Shown piece after piece: positions 34,495 to 44,108 of a DNA stretch of 64,000 nt. The notes under the pieces are model-generated. The model ran no database searches, was not told where the DNA came from, and saw only the letters and a program-made list of their open reading frames with translations. The stretch is from Bacteroidia bacterium (GTDB lineage: Bacteria > Bacteroidota > Bacteroidia > Bacteroidales > Azobacteroidaceae), in the NCBI GenBank assembly GCA_025999255.1, contig BNXB01000001.1:1-64000 (forward strand). Reading direction: 5' to 3'. The stretch's first letter is position 1. Every line of letters begins with the position of its first letter. Made by a program: the position numbers and the translations under genes.

Positions 34495-34797
34495 TTCATA
34501 TTGCCTATTTGCCATTTTAAAATTTGATTTGTAACCTTTACGCTGTATCTACCTGAAATCCGGCATAAAAATTGACAAAATTCCTACCATTTTATGTTGG
34601 CATATTCAGTAAATTGAAAGAAAAACGGTTGTTGAAGTAAATTCGGCAACCGATTTTTTTATAAAGGAGTTTATATTTTAATATTTTTGGGTCAAAGCCT
34701 TCCTTGCGCTTATTTTTAGATTTTCCGGACATGCGTCTCCCTGTCAATCATTTGATTGATATGAGGTTGATTAAAATATGATTTGTATTTTTTTTTC
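34495..34797. other. Intergenic region with terminator, no gene seen
   Basis: AT-rich sequence between the DUF1016 gene and the transposase remnant. Apart from the terminator at 34626-34660 I see no reading frame, tRNA or recognisable insertion-sequence end in it. Confidence 0.5.
34626..34660 (+). terminator. Terminator after the DUF1016 gene
   Basis: CGGTTG (34626-34631) and CAACCG (34647-34652) close a 15-base loop and are followed by ATTTTTTTAT. Confidence 0.7.
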
Positions 34798-35422
34798 TTA
34801 AGCGGATTGTCTTGTTTCTTTCTCAGCTCGTTCCATTTTGGGTATCATCCTGAGAGCATTGGCGGTGTGAACACCAAAGAAAATCCAAAGGATTTCTGTT
34901 TCTTTTGTTCGAGCCTTAATCTTTCTTAGATTGTAATGTTCTTTCTCTGTGCCAAAGCTTCCTTTTAAACGGGTTGACCGTTCGTTGGAAATCATCGAAC
35001 GCATCACTCTTCTCTCTGGTTCATCTTTAGCTTTTTTTCCTTTGGGCTTGAAACAGGTATAGATTGGAGTTTGACGAGAGGAGCAATACGTTCTTGTCTT
35101 ATTGGTGGCATAAATGCAATCGCCTGCAAAATGGGTTACTTTCTTTCGCATCAAGCGTTGGGCGTATTGGATAGAAGAGATCCCCCGGGTTCCCTCATTG
35201 AAGGCTTTGAAATCAATATGCTCAATGAAATTGATTCCATCAACCTGTATCAGGTTGGCTTTGGCGCCAAACTCCACCTCCTTGGTTTCTTTTCCCCGGA
35301 CAATGGGACGCACATAATGCTTATCAATGCTCACAATTCGGTCGGGACAGCTTTTACGGGTTTGCTGCATTTGCTCTTGCTATTCCAGAACCCGGAGAAT
35401 CACCTGACACCGTTTCCGGTAA
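34798..35422 (-). pseudogene. IS1182-like transposase remnant
   Basis: The open part (190 residues from 35370) matches the C-terminal half of an IS1182-type DDE transposase: RIVSIDKHYVRPIVRGKETK, VEFGAK, HFAGDCIYATNKTR, RGSFGTEKEHY-like LKGSFGTEKEHYNLRKIKAR. The same frame continues upstream (VILRVLE) across a TAG at 35382-35380, so the gene has a nonsense codon, and all sequence before about 35422 is gone. It abuts the native terminator of alkD copy 2. Inactive. Confidence 0.85.
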
Positions 35423-35457
35423 AAACCCAACTAACTCGCAATGAATTAGTTGGGTTT
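35423..35457 (-). terminator. Terminator of the alkD/lipoprotein unit (copy 2)
   Basis: A perfect 12-base stem AAACCCAACTAA/TTAGTTGGGTTT with an 11-base loop lies 33 bases after the alkD stop. On the minus strand it is followed by TT. With the pairing shortened to the GC part the run is TTTTT. Copy 1 of the unit lacks it. Confidence 0.7.
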
Positions 35458-35489
35458 AATTATTTATTTACTGAATCAGCCTAGATTAC

Positions 35490-36194
35490 TTATTTCTTCA
35501 TAAAATGTGCTTTTTCTTCTGGAGAAAAATGTTCAATGGCATATCTTAAAGAAGTCCGGGGCATGTTTTTATGATGTATTTCAAGGAAATCCGTCAGGGT
35601 TTCCTTGTCTTTTTTACCGACTTCACGCAGCATCCATCCTACGGCTTTATGCATTAAATCATGTTTATGGTTCAATAGTTTTTCGGAAAGCGCCAACGTT
35701 TCCGTATAATCTTTATGCTTGATGAACATCCAGGTAGAAACAATTGCAATACGTTGTTCCCACAAATTATCGCTTTCAGCCAGTTTATAGAGAATGTCGC
35801 GATCTCCTTTGTTTAACAGGTATCCTCCAATGACATCCCTGCAGGTGACATCTACTAAATCCCAATTATTGGCTTTCCGTGCATTTTTAAGGTAAAAATC
35901 GAATATCTTTTTCCGTTCTTCCTCTTTTTTAGATTTTTTGAATTGTTGAACGAGAAACAATAAACCGGCCAAACGAGCCTCATGATATTCCGAATCCAAT
36001 AATTTTTGAATTTCGGGAAAAGAAATTCCTTTATTATTCTTTACGATGTCACGAACTTGTGGAACTACAATTCCCAAAAAGACATCGCCTTCTGCATATT
36101 GGCCTTTTCCGGTTTTGAAAAAGCCTTGTAAAAACCTGGCTTTTTCCGGATTGGCTACGGAAAAAAGTTCCTGAAAAATAAATTCGGCGGTCAT
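35490..36194 (-). CDS. DNA alkylation repair protein (AlkD-like), copy 2
   Basis: A 234-residue AlkD-family protein, nearly identical to the product at 31849 (about three substitutions), with the same NNWDLVDVTCRDVIGGYLL core. It follows the lipoprotein gene by 26 bases and ends before a strong terminator. This is probably the ancestral copy. Confidence 0.9.
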   Translation of the reverse strand: MTAEFIFQELFSVANPEKARFLQGFFKTGKGQYAEGDVFLGIVVPQVRDIVKNNKGISFPEIQKLLDSEYHEARLAGLLFLVQQFKKSKKEEERKKIFDFYLKNARKANNWDLVDVTCRDVIGGYLLNKGDRDILYKLAESDNLWEQRIAIVSTWMFIKHKDYTETLALSEKLLNHKHDLMHKAVGWMLREVGKKDKETLTDFLEIHHKNMPRTSLRYAIEHFSPEEKAHFMKK

Positions 36195-36220
36195 GAAATT
36201 AAATTAATGTTGTGAATAAA

Positions 36221-36625
36221 TTACCACATCATTTTAACTCTGAATGTCAATGCCGGAGGTACAGGCGGATTTCTGAAATCATTGTATTGAGTGATAAAAC
36301 GGATAACTTCCGGATAAATTTCACAAGTAGATTGTTCCGTCCAACGATAAGCGCCGCTTGCATCTCTTTCGTAATAATCATAAGGTAAAGGATACAAAAC
36401 TTCATCTCCGTTGACTGAAGCGACATAGTAAGTATTAATTACCCCATGGTCGAATACATATTTTGTAAGTTCCGGAATATCCACATCACAATAAAAATAA
36501 AAATGTTCCGGATTCCAAGTCCATTGTTTGATGGTAAAATATTGTTCGTAAGTTTCCACTGGGGTTTCTTCTATACATGAATTTGTTAAAAGAATCGTGA
36601 ATAGTAATATAAGCAACTTCTTCAT
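36221..36625 (-). CDS. Small lipoprotein, copy 2
   Basis: A 134-residue lipoprotein (MKKLLILLFTILLTNSC, lipid Cys17) almost identical to the one at 32580. It lies 38 bases downstream of the ABC-F gene on the same strand. Unknown function. Confidence 0.8.
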   Translation of the reverse strand: MKKLLILLFTILLTNSCIEETPVETYEQYFTIKQWTWNPEHFYFYCDVDIPELTKYVFDHGVINTYYVASVNGDEVLYPLPYDYYERDASGAYRWTEQSTCEIYPEVIRFITQYNDFRNPPVPPALTFRVKMMW

Positions 36626-36663
36626 AAGTGATAAATTTTTGATAAAAGTAAAAACGTTATTTT

Positions 36664-38325
<1,662 letters not shown>

Positions 38326-38345
38326 TTATCCGGATAATTAGATTT

Positions 38346-39002
38346 TTATTTTTTTTGTATATGGGGATATTCCCTGAAAATCAGTACTTTTCCCTGATTG
38401 ATTTCAATATTGAAATGATCTTCGGTTGCTTCGTTCAAGGTTCCTTGCCACCATGAGGTAAGTTCCTTTTTGTCTAATGGATATTGGAGGTTGGATGTAG
38501 TAAAAAGGGTGGGCGGGGTAAGACTGAATATCGAAATTTGCTGTCCCCTGAAACTTTCAAATGTTGCCGAACTGTTCATTGAAGTGAAGACGCCGTAATC
38601 CGTAAGCATTTGGACTCTTGCTTTCATTGTGTAATCGGCCAGTAACGAGATATTTCCTAAACTATGATCTTCCCTTTTTCCGGTTGCCCCGAGAATAGTA
38701 ATTTCTTTCCATCCGTTTTTGACACAAAAATGAACGGCTTTTGTCAGGTCGTTGGTTTCCTGGTCAGGATCGTGATTTAAAATAGGGGAATAATGTGTTT
38801 TTATATTTTCGGAAAGACTGTCTAAATCACCGACTATGAAACTGGGCTCAAGACCGGATTTCAACAGGTTCTCCGTCCCCCCGTCGCAACAAATAATTCT
38901 TTCGGCGTGTTGCAGGAAAGACAAAGGAATTTCATGTTCCGGAAATGTCCCGTTTGCCAGTATTATTGTTTTGAAATCCTGTATAATTGCAATTCTATCC
39001 AT
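38346..39002 (-). CDS. Thiamine pyrophosphokinase (thiamine diphosphokinase)
   Basis: A 218-residue enzyme that makes thiamine diphosphate directly from thiamine and ATP. The family motifs are IICCDGGTENLL near residue 35, VGDLDSL near 57, DQETNDLTKA near 79 and LGATGKREDHSLGN near 103. It overlaps the 3' end of the PnuC-family carrier by 8 bases and is the last gene of a three-gene operon, consistent with salvage of imported thiamine. Confidence 0.94.
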   Translation of the reverse strand: MDRIAIIQDFKTIILANGTFPEHEIPLSFLQHAERIICCDGGTENLLKSGLEPSFIVGDLDSLSENIKTHYSPILNHDPDQETNDLTKAVHFCVKNGWKEITILGATGKREDHSLGNISLLADYTMKARVQMLTDYGVFTSMNSSATFESFRGQQISIFSLTPPTLFTTSNLQYPLDKKELTSWWQGTLNEATEDHFNIEINQGKVLIFREYPHIQKK

Positions 39003-39588
39003 TTTTTATTTCTTCATTTTTCATTGTTTTTTTCCATTCTATCAGTCCGATTAAAGACATTATGGTATAAATGGTGTAAAGTATAGCTGTCGGATAGAGT
39101 TCCAGGTAAATATATAATCCGGTAGCAAAACAATTGGTGAAAATCCATAAGTACCAGTGTTCGACAAATTTGTGCGCAACCATCCAGGTGGCAATGATGC
39201 TTAAGACAGTAACCAATGTATCCGCATAGGGTACAGATGAATCGGTATAGTTTGAAAGTATCGATGCAATCAATGCAAAAAGTAAAATTCCGATTCCGGA
39301 CAACCATCCTGTTGTTTTTATGCCAATGTGAGTGATTTTCAGGCTGCTGGAGCTGTTTTTTGCGTATTTCCAACAATACAGTCCATAAACCGACATCGCT
39401 GCAAAATAGGCATTCATTCCTGTTTCTGCATAAAGTTTGGCTTCGAAAAAAATAAACGTATAAAAAATGGAGCTGATAATCCCGACGATCCACATAGTCC
39501 ATTTTTGCCGGACTTCCAGAATCAGGTAAACAAGAGCAAGAAATGCTCCGATAACTTCAATGTAATTGTCTTTTATCCAGTTAATCAT
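38995..39588 (-). CDS. PnuC-family vitamin carrier, probably thiamine (PnuT)
   Basis: A 197-residue membrane protein with about seven hydrophobic segments. It starts YIEVIGAFLALVYLILEVR and contains SSIFYTFIFFEAKLYAETG, typical of the PnuC family of facilitators that are driven by intracellular phosphorylation of the vitamin. Most PnuC proteins carry nicotinamide riboside. Coupling here to thiamine pyrophosphokinase (8-base overlap) argues for thiamine, as in PnuT. The substrate is inferred from this neighbourhood only. Confidence 0.88.
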   Translation of the reverse strand: MINWIKDNYIEVIGAFLALVYLILEVRQKWTMWIVGIISSIFYTFIFFEAKLYAETGMNAYFAAMSVYGLYCWKYAKNSSSSLKITHIGIKTTGWLSGIGILLFALIASILSNYTDSSVPYADTLVTVLSIIATWMVAHKFVEHWYLWIFTNCFATGLYIYLELYPTAILYTIYTIMSLIGLIEWKKTMKNEEIKNG

Positions 39589-40238
39589 AAAAATGTCAAA
39601 AGTTCCAGGGGATTATCAATAATTGCCTTTGCCCCGCTTTCCAACAATTCTTCCCGGGTTCTGAATCCCCAGGTAACCCCTACTGCAAACATTCCGGCGG
39701 CGTTGGCTGTTTTCATATCTATGTTGGTATCTCCTAAATAGAGGACATTTTTGGGAGAAACATTCAGCTCTTTTGAAATGTATAACGCCGACTCCGGATC
39801 CGGTTTACGCGGAAAGCGTTCATTCGCTCCCAGGATGATATCGAAACGCCATTTATTCAGAAGATCGGAACCTATTTTTTGTGTCAGCTCATCGGCCTTA
39901 TTAGACAACACAGCTAATTTCAGATTTCTTTTTGCCAATGTATCCAGTAGTTCGGGAATACCATCGTATAACCTGGTTTTTTCTGCATACGATTTTCCGT
40001 ATTCTTCCATCATCACTTTCAGGCATTCCATTACCTGTGTTTCCTGTTTTTTATTGTCCGGGAGGCATTGATATACTAGGTTTTTCAAGCCGTTTCCGAC
40101 AAAATATTTATAGGACTCGTAATCAAAAGTAGGGAAACCGAACCGGATAAGAGTCCGGTTCATGGCATCGGCAATATCAACTAAAGAATCGACCAATGTT
40201 CCGTCTAAATCAAAAATAACGGTATGGAAAGAATTCAT
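39585..40238 (-). CDS. HAD-family phosphatase (phosphoglycolate phosphatase-like)
   Basis: A 217-residue haloacid dehalogenase-type phosphatase. Motif I FDLDGTLVDS (9-18), motif II LAVLSNK near 107, and motif III/IV KPDPES and YLGDTNIDMKTANAAG are all present, with an alpha-helical cap. It overlaps the pnuT-like gene by 4 bases (ATGA), so it is translationally coupled to vitamin uptake. It could be an ordinary phosphoglycolate phosphatase. The operon suggests it may dephosphorylate thiamine monophosphate before TPP synthesis. Confidence 0.9.
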   Translation of the reverse strand: MNSFHTVIFDLDGTLVDSLVDIADAMNRTLIRFGFPTFDYESYKYFVGNGLKNLVYQCLPDNKKQETQVMECLKVMMEEYGKSYAEKTRLYDGIPELLDTLAKRNLKLAVLSNKADELTQKIGSDLLNKWRFDIILGANERFPRKPDPESALYISKELNVSPKNVLYLGDTNIDMKTANAAGMFAVGVTWGFRTREELLESGAKAIIDNPLELLTFL

Positions 40239-40293
40239 AGTACAAAAGTAATCAATGAATTCTATTCGTGCGAGGTTTTTTAAAATATTCGTG

Positions 40294-40301
40294 TACTTTT
40301 G
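40294..40301 (+). promoter_or_regulatory. -7 box that fixes the SpmAB start
   Basis: TACTTTTG at 40294-40301 lies inside the longest reading frame (from 40268) but 21 bases before the ATG at 40322. It therefore supports the downstream start. A divergent TACTTTTG for the HAD operon is at 40250-40243. Confidence 0.55.
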
Positions 40302-40321
40302 TACCTTGTAGAATATTTATT

Positions 40322-41554
40322 ATGATTTTAAATTATATCTGGATAGCGTTTTTTCTGATCGCTTTTGTCGTAGGATTATTTAAAGTCGTTTTTTATGGCG
40401 ATTTAAATGTCTTTACCGAGATGATGAATGCTTCGTTCTCTTCGGCAAAAAATGCTTTTGAAATTTCTCTTGGTTTGACGGGAGTGTTGTCGCTTTGGCT
40501 TGGTTTCATGAAAATTGGAGAGAAGGGAGGTTTGGTTAATTTCCTTTCGCGTATGGGGTATCCTGTTTTCAGTCGTTTATTTCCGGAGATTCCCAAAGGC
40601 CATCCGGCTACGGGATCGATAATGATGAACATTGCCGCCAATATGCTGAATCTTGATAATGCGGCAACTCCTCTGGGATTGAAGGCGATGAATGAAATGC
40701 AGGAATTGAATAAAAATAAGGATACGGCATCCAATCCGATGATTATGTTTTTGGTTTTCAATGCTTCCGGTTTGATTCTTATCCCTGTAACGCTGATGGT
40801 TTACCGGGCGCAAATGGGCGCTGCTAATCCTTCCGATATTTTTATTCCTCTGATGATTGCCACTACTATTGCCACATTGGCCGGAGCTATCTACGTGTGT
40901 ATCAGACAAAAAATAAATTTGTTTGATAAAGTTTTGTTAAGCGTTTTCGGAGGATTAATCGCTTTCATTGCCCTGATTGTCTGGTTGTTTCATGCTTTAC
41001 CCCAGGAACAGGTTTCCACTTATTCGGGATTGGCTGCCAATTCATTGCTGTTATGTATTATCGTTTCGTTTATTGTAGCCGGAATCAGGAAAAAGGTGAA
41101 TGTGTATGATGCCTTTATTGAGGGCGCAAAAGACGGTTTTAAGACTGCTGTGATGATTATTCCTTATTTAGTAGCTATGTTGGTCGGAATCGCTCTTTTT
41201 CGTACTTCAGGAGCCCTGGATTTTTTGGTTGAAGGAATATCTTCGCTGCTTGCTTTATGCGGATTGAATACCGATTTTGTTCCTGCACTTCCTACTGCCT
41301 TTATGAGATCCCTGAGTGGTAATGCCGCTCGTGGGATGATGCTGGATGCAATGCAGACTTACGGAGTAGATTCATTTATAGGACGCTTGTCGTGTATATT
41401 TCAGAGTTCTTCCGATACTACATTTTATGTTGTAGCAGTATATTATGGCGCTGTGAACATCAGGAATACACGTTATACTGTTACCGGCGCACTGCTTGCA
41501 GACTTCTTCGGAGTGATTACGGCTATTTTTGTTTGTTATTTATTTTTTGGATAA
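40322..41554 (+). CDS. SpmA-SpmB-like membrane protein (nucleoside recognition domains)
   Basis: A 410-residue inner-membrane protein that fuses the two halves known separately as spore maturation proteins SpmA and SpmB. The SpmA-like half has SIMMNIAANMLNLDNAATPLG near residue 100. The SpmB-like half has YLVAMLVGIALFRTSG and SGNAARGMMLDAM near residue 340, and ends FQSSSDTTFYVVAVYYG. This organism does not sporulate, and the physiological role of the fusion in Bacteroidetes is not established. Proposed functions involve transport. Confidence 0.9.
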   Translation: MILNYIWIAFFLIAFVVGLFKVVFYGDLNVFTEMMNASFSSAKNAFEISLGLTGVLSLWLGFMKIGEKGGLVNFLSRMGYPVFSRLFPEIPKGHPATGSIMMNIAANMLNLDNAATPLGLKAMNEMQELNKNKDTASNPMIMFLVFNASGLILIPVTLMVYRAQMGAANPSDIFIPLMIATTIATLAGAIYVCIRQKINLFDKVLLSVFGGLIAFIALIVWLFHALPQEQVSTYSGLAANSLLLCIIVSFIVAGIRKKVNVYDAFIEGAKDGFKTAVMIIPYLVAMLVGIALFRTSGALDFLVEGISSLLALCGLNTDFVPALPTAFMRSLSGNAARGMMLDAMQTYGVDSFIGRLSCIFQSSSDTTFYVVAVYYGAVNIRNTRYTVTGALLADFFGVITAIFVCYLFFG

Positions 41555-41564
41555 ATAAAATGAA

Positions 41565-43028
41565 TCAAATTGATTTAATTTCTTTGATCCCGTTCCGGTT
41601 AAGCATTACCAGGTAACGTTTGTATTCTACTTGGTCGGAATACTGGAAACGAAGGATAAAATTCAGATAATATACTTTTTCTCCAGGGATGATTTTATAG
41701 TCGGTTTTGTCGTCCGTGATAAAAATCGGAACTTCAGCATTATCCATTTTATGGATGAATTGTGATATATTGAACCGGATAATATCGTTTACTCCGGAAA
41801 TAGGATAACGGTTCGATTTATTGATAATTTTACTGTCTAATGACATTTGAATGCGGTAAAGAAGAATTTTTTCATCATTAATTCTGTTTTCTGCTTCCAA
41901 AATGGTAGATCGGTTCCGTAATTGGGTTGCTTCTTTTGGAATTTTATTTTCACTTACAAAAGTCTGGCTTTCTTTATAGATACCGATGATGTCGTCGTTA
42001 TTTATTTTCATATCTACCTTATTATCAAAGTATTTACTGTTTAATTTATGAGAAAAATAGAATTTTGAAAGTTCTTTGATTCGGTCTTTGAGCATATATG
42101 TTACTACTAATGCAATGAAGAGCGGAAGTGTAAAATTTCCATATTTGATTTGGAAAGCAAAAGCGATAATTGTTGCAAAAACCATGGATATACCTGCAGC
42201 CACACTGTAATAGAATTGTTTGACTACAACTCCGTCTTCCCGTTTTTTGATTTTCAGGAACAATTGGCTTTCAATATATTTTTTCAATGCACCCAAACGG
42301 AAAACGACATCTTTATTTTTATCTTTACTGTCCTTGTCGATGACGGCATAACCCTTTTTCTGCTTATATTGTATCTCGTAATCAATCAATTCCAGCAATT
42401 CTGTTTTTTCTTTTTCGTAGCTTTCTTTATCTTTGGAGTCCAGATCCTTCAGGATTTTGAATGTATGTAGTTCGATTAGATTACTCATAAATTCATCCCC
42501 AAAAAGAAAATATTCGAAAGTATTCTTATCAATTGTGGGAGTATTTATGATTTTTTGTAGTGAACGGTATAGTTTTGCAATATTCCTGCAATTTTTTATG
42601 TAGGTAGAAAGTAAAAATATTTTGTCTTCCTTGGATTGGCAATTCTGGATGTGTAGTATTTCGTTACGCAATGAACTTTTGAGAATAGATTGAAACATTT
42701 TGATGTGACTTTCGTAATCCGCTAAGTTGTTGCGATTAGGGCTACCGGCGATTTTAATGAATGCTTCTTCCAAGAGCCGGAATGGTAGTTCTTCCGGATT
42801 GGTAATATCACGGAGTAAATAAATAGGTGTAATCAAACGTATATTGGATTGTACGTCCCGGTAAAAGTCGGTCTTTGAATAAGTGTATCGATTGATATAC
42901 AGCGAATTAGGTATAAATACCCACATGTTCATTGAAAAATCATTTTCATCCGGATTTTTTTGTACCGTAAAGCCGATTTTGAACTCAAGGGAAAATTGAT
43001 CGTGTATTTTTACGTGTTCTTCTATCAT
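41565..43028 (-). CDS. Unrecognised 487-residue protein with two central membrane segments
   Basis: I do not recognise the family. The N-terminal 260 residues are hydrophilic with predicted helices and charged runs (KDLDSKDKESYEKEKTELLE). Two adjacent hydrophobic segments near residues 275-315 (FYYSVAAGISMVFATIIAFAF, TLPLFIALVVTYML) form a membrane hairpin, and a mixed alpha/beta C-terminal domain of about 170 residues follows. It begins 11 bases after the CYTH-domain gene on the same strand, so the two probably form an operon. The CYTH domain binds polyphosphate-like substrates, but no shared function can be read. Confidence 0.8.
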   Translation of the reverse strand: MIEEHVKIHDQFSLEFKIGFTVQKNPDENDFSMNMWVFIPNSLYINRYTYSKTDFYRDVQSNIRLITPIYLLRDITNPEELPFRLLEEAFIKIAGSPNRNNLADYESHIKMFQSILKSSLRNEILHIQNCQSKEDKIFLLSTYIKNCRNIAKLYRSLQKIINTPTIDKNTFEYFLFGDEFMSNLIELHTFKILKDLDSKDKESYEKEKTELLELIDYEIQYKQKKGYAVIDKDSKDKNKDVVFRLGALKKYIESQLFLKIKKREDGVVVKQFYYSVAAGISMVFATIIAFAFQIKYGNFTLPLFIALVVTYMLKDRIKELSKFYFSHKLNSKYFDNKVDMKINNDDIIGIYKESQTFVSENKIPKEATQLRNRSTILEAENRINDEKILLYRIQMSLDSKIINKSNRYPISGVNDIIRFNISQFIHKMDNAEVPIFITDDKTDYKIIPGEKVYYLNFILRFQYSDQVEYKRYLVMLNRNGIKEIKSI

Positions 43029-43039
43029 TTCTGTTTGTT

Positions 43040-43510
43040 TTACCAGTTTTTATAGGGTTTTTTCACCAACATGGAATTATAATACCTTGGATTTCCGGTT
43101 ACTTCATCTCCGAGGAATGATGGACGTTCGAAAACAGCATCTTCAGATGGTAGTTCGATTTCGGCAATGTATAGACCTTTGTTCTCTCCGTGGAATTCAT
43201 CGACTTCAAATGTGTATTGGCCGGTTTTTACCAAATAGCGGGTTTTGTCGATTATTCCGGGTTCGCAAATTTTCAATAAGTCTTTAGCATCGGTCAAAGG
43301 AATTTCTTTTTCCCATTCATAACGGCTGACTCCCAAATCGTTTCCAATACCTTTGATGGTAATGTAGCCCTTTTCTTCATTAATACGTATGCGTACTGTT
43401 CTTTCCCGGGCGGAAGATAGATAGCCCTGAATAATCCGGATGCTTTTTTCTGCCTGCAATTTGAAAGAAAGGTTCTTTACTAAAAATTTTCGTTCTATTT
43501 CTTGTGGCAT
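43040..43510 (-). CDS. CYTH-domain (adenylate cyclase/triphosphatase-like) protein
   Basis: A 156-residue stand-alone CYTH protein. It starts with the signature EIERKFLV (residues 4-11) and has alternating charged strands lining a tunnel (TVRIRINEEKGYITIKG, EWEKEIP, KTRYLV, FEVDEF, AEIELPSE). Small bacterial CYTH proteins are usually tripolyphosphatases. A -7 box TAACTTTG lies on the minus strand at 43546-43539. Confidence 0.93.
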   Translation of the reverse strand: MPQEIERKFLVKNLSFKLQAEKSIRIIQGYLSSARERTVRIRINEEKGYITIKGIGNDLGVSRYEWEKEIPLTDAKDLLKICEPGIIDKTRYLVKTGQYTFEVDEFHGENKGLYIAEIELPSEDAVFERPSFLGDEVTGNPRYYNSMLVKKPYKNW

Positions 43511-43639
43511 GGAATTATTTCTTACATAATTGAATTTTCAAAGTTAACAAAAAAATCGTGTAATCTGTGTAATCTGTATGAACAATAGTTTGTACCTTTG
43601 TAGGTTAATTTGAATTGAAAAATAGTTACATCAATTGTT

Positions 43640-44071
43640 ATGGCAATTGCTTTCCAGTCTGATGATATTAGATTACCAATTATAAAGCGCAGATATACAG
43701 CTAATTGGATTAAATCAGTGGCAAGTTTTTATCAAAAAAAAACGGGTGATATTACTTATATTTTTTGTTCGGATGAAAAAATTCTGGACATTAATAAAAC
43801 ATATTTGAATCACGATTATTATACAGATATCATTACTTTTGATTATTCGGAAGGAAATGTGATAGCCGGAGATCTTTTTATTTCTCTGGAAACGGTGAGA
43901 AGTAATTCTGAAAAATTTGGAACGGATTACAACGAAGAATTATATCGTGTGATGATTCATGGAATTCTTCATTTATGTGGATTTGAAGATAAGACATCGA
44001 AAGATAGGAAGTTGATGAGGGAAAGAGAAAATGAGGCATTAAAATTATTATCCGGATTATTAAAAGAATAG
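43640..44071 (+). CDS. ybeY: rRNA maturation endoribonuclease YbeY
   Basis: A 143-residue metal-dependent RNase involved in 16S rRNA 3' end maturation and ribosome quality control. Family motifs are LNKTYLNHDYYTDIITF near residue 52, GDLFIS, and HGILHLCGFEDKT near residue 113. The usual HX3HX5H ligand set appears here as H..H with Asp in place of the third His, a change I believe is common in Bacteroidetes. It is followed by mnmG after 37 bases. A -7 box TACCTTTG is at 43593-43600. Confidence 0.93.
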   Translation: MAIAFQSDDIRLPIIKRRYTANWIKSVASFYQKKTGDITYIFCSDEKILDINKTYLNHDYYTDIITFDYSEGNVIAGDLFISLETVRSNSEKFGTDYNEELYRVMIHGILHLCGFEDKTSKDRKLMRERENEALKLLSGLLKE

Positions 44072-44108
44072 CTATAGTTTATTATTTTGAATTATAGCCA
44101 GATGAAAT

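Noticed and set aside
40239-40321. TPP riboswitch upstream of the thiamine operon
   Set aside because: The gap is only about 80 bases and shared with a divergent gene; no THI-box-like sequence is visible.
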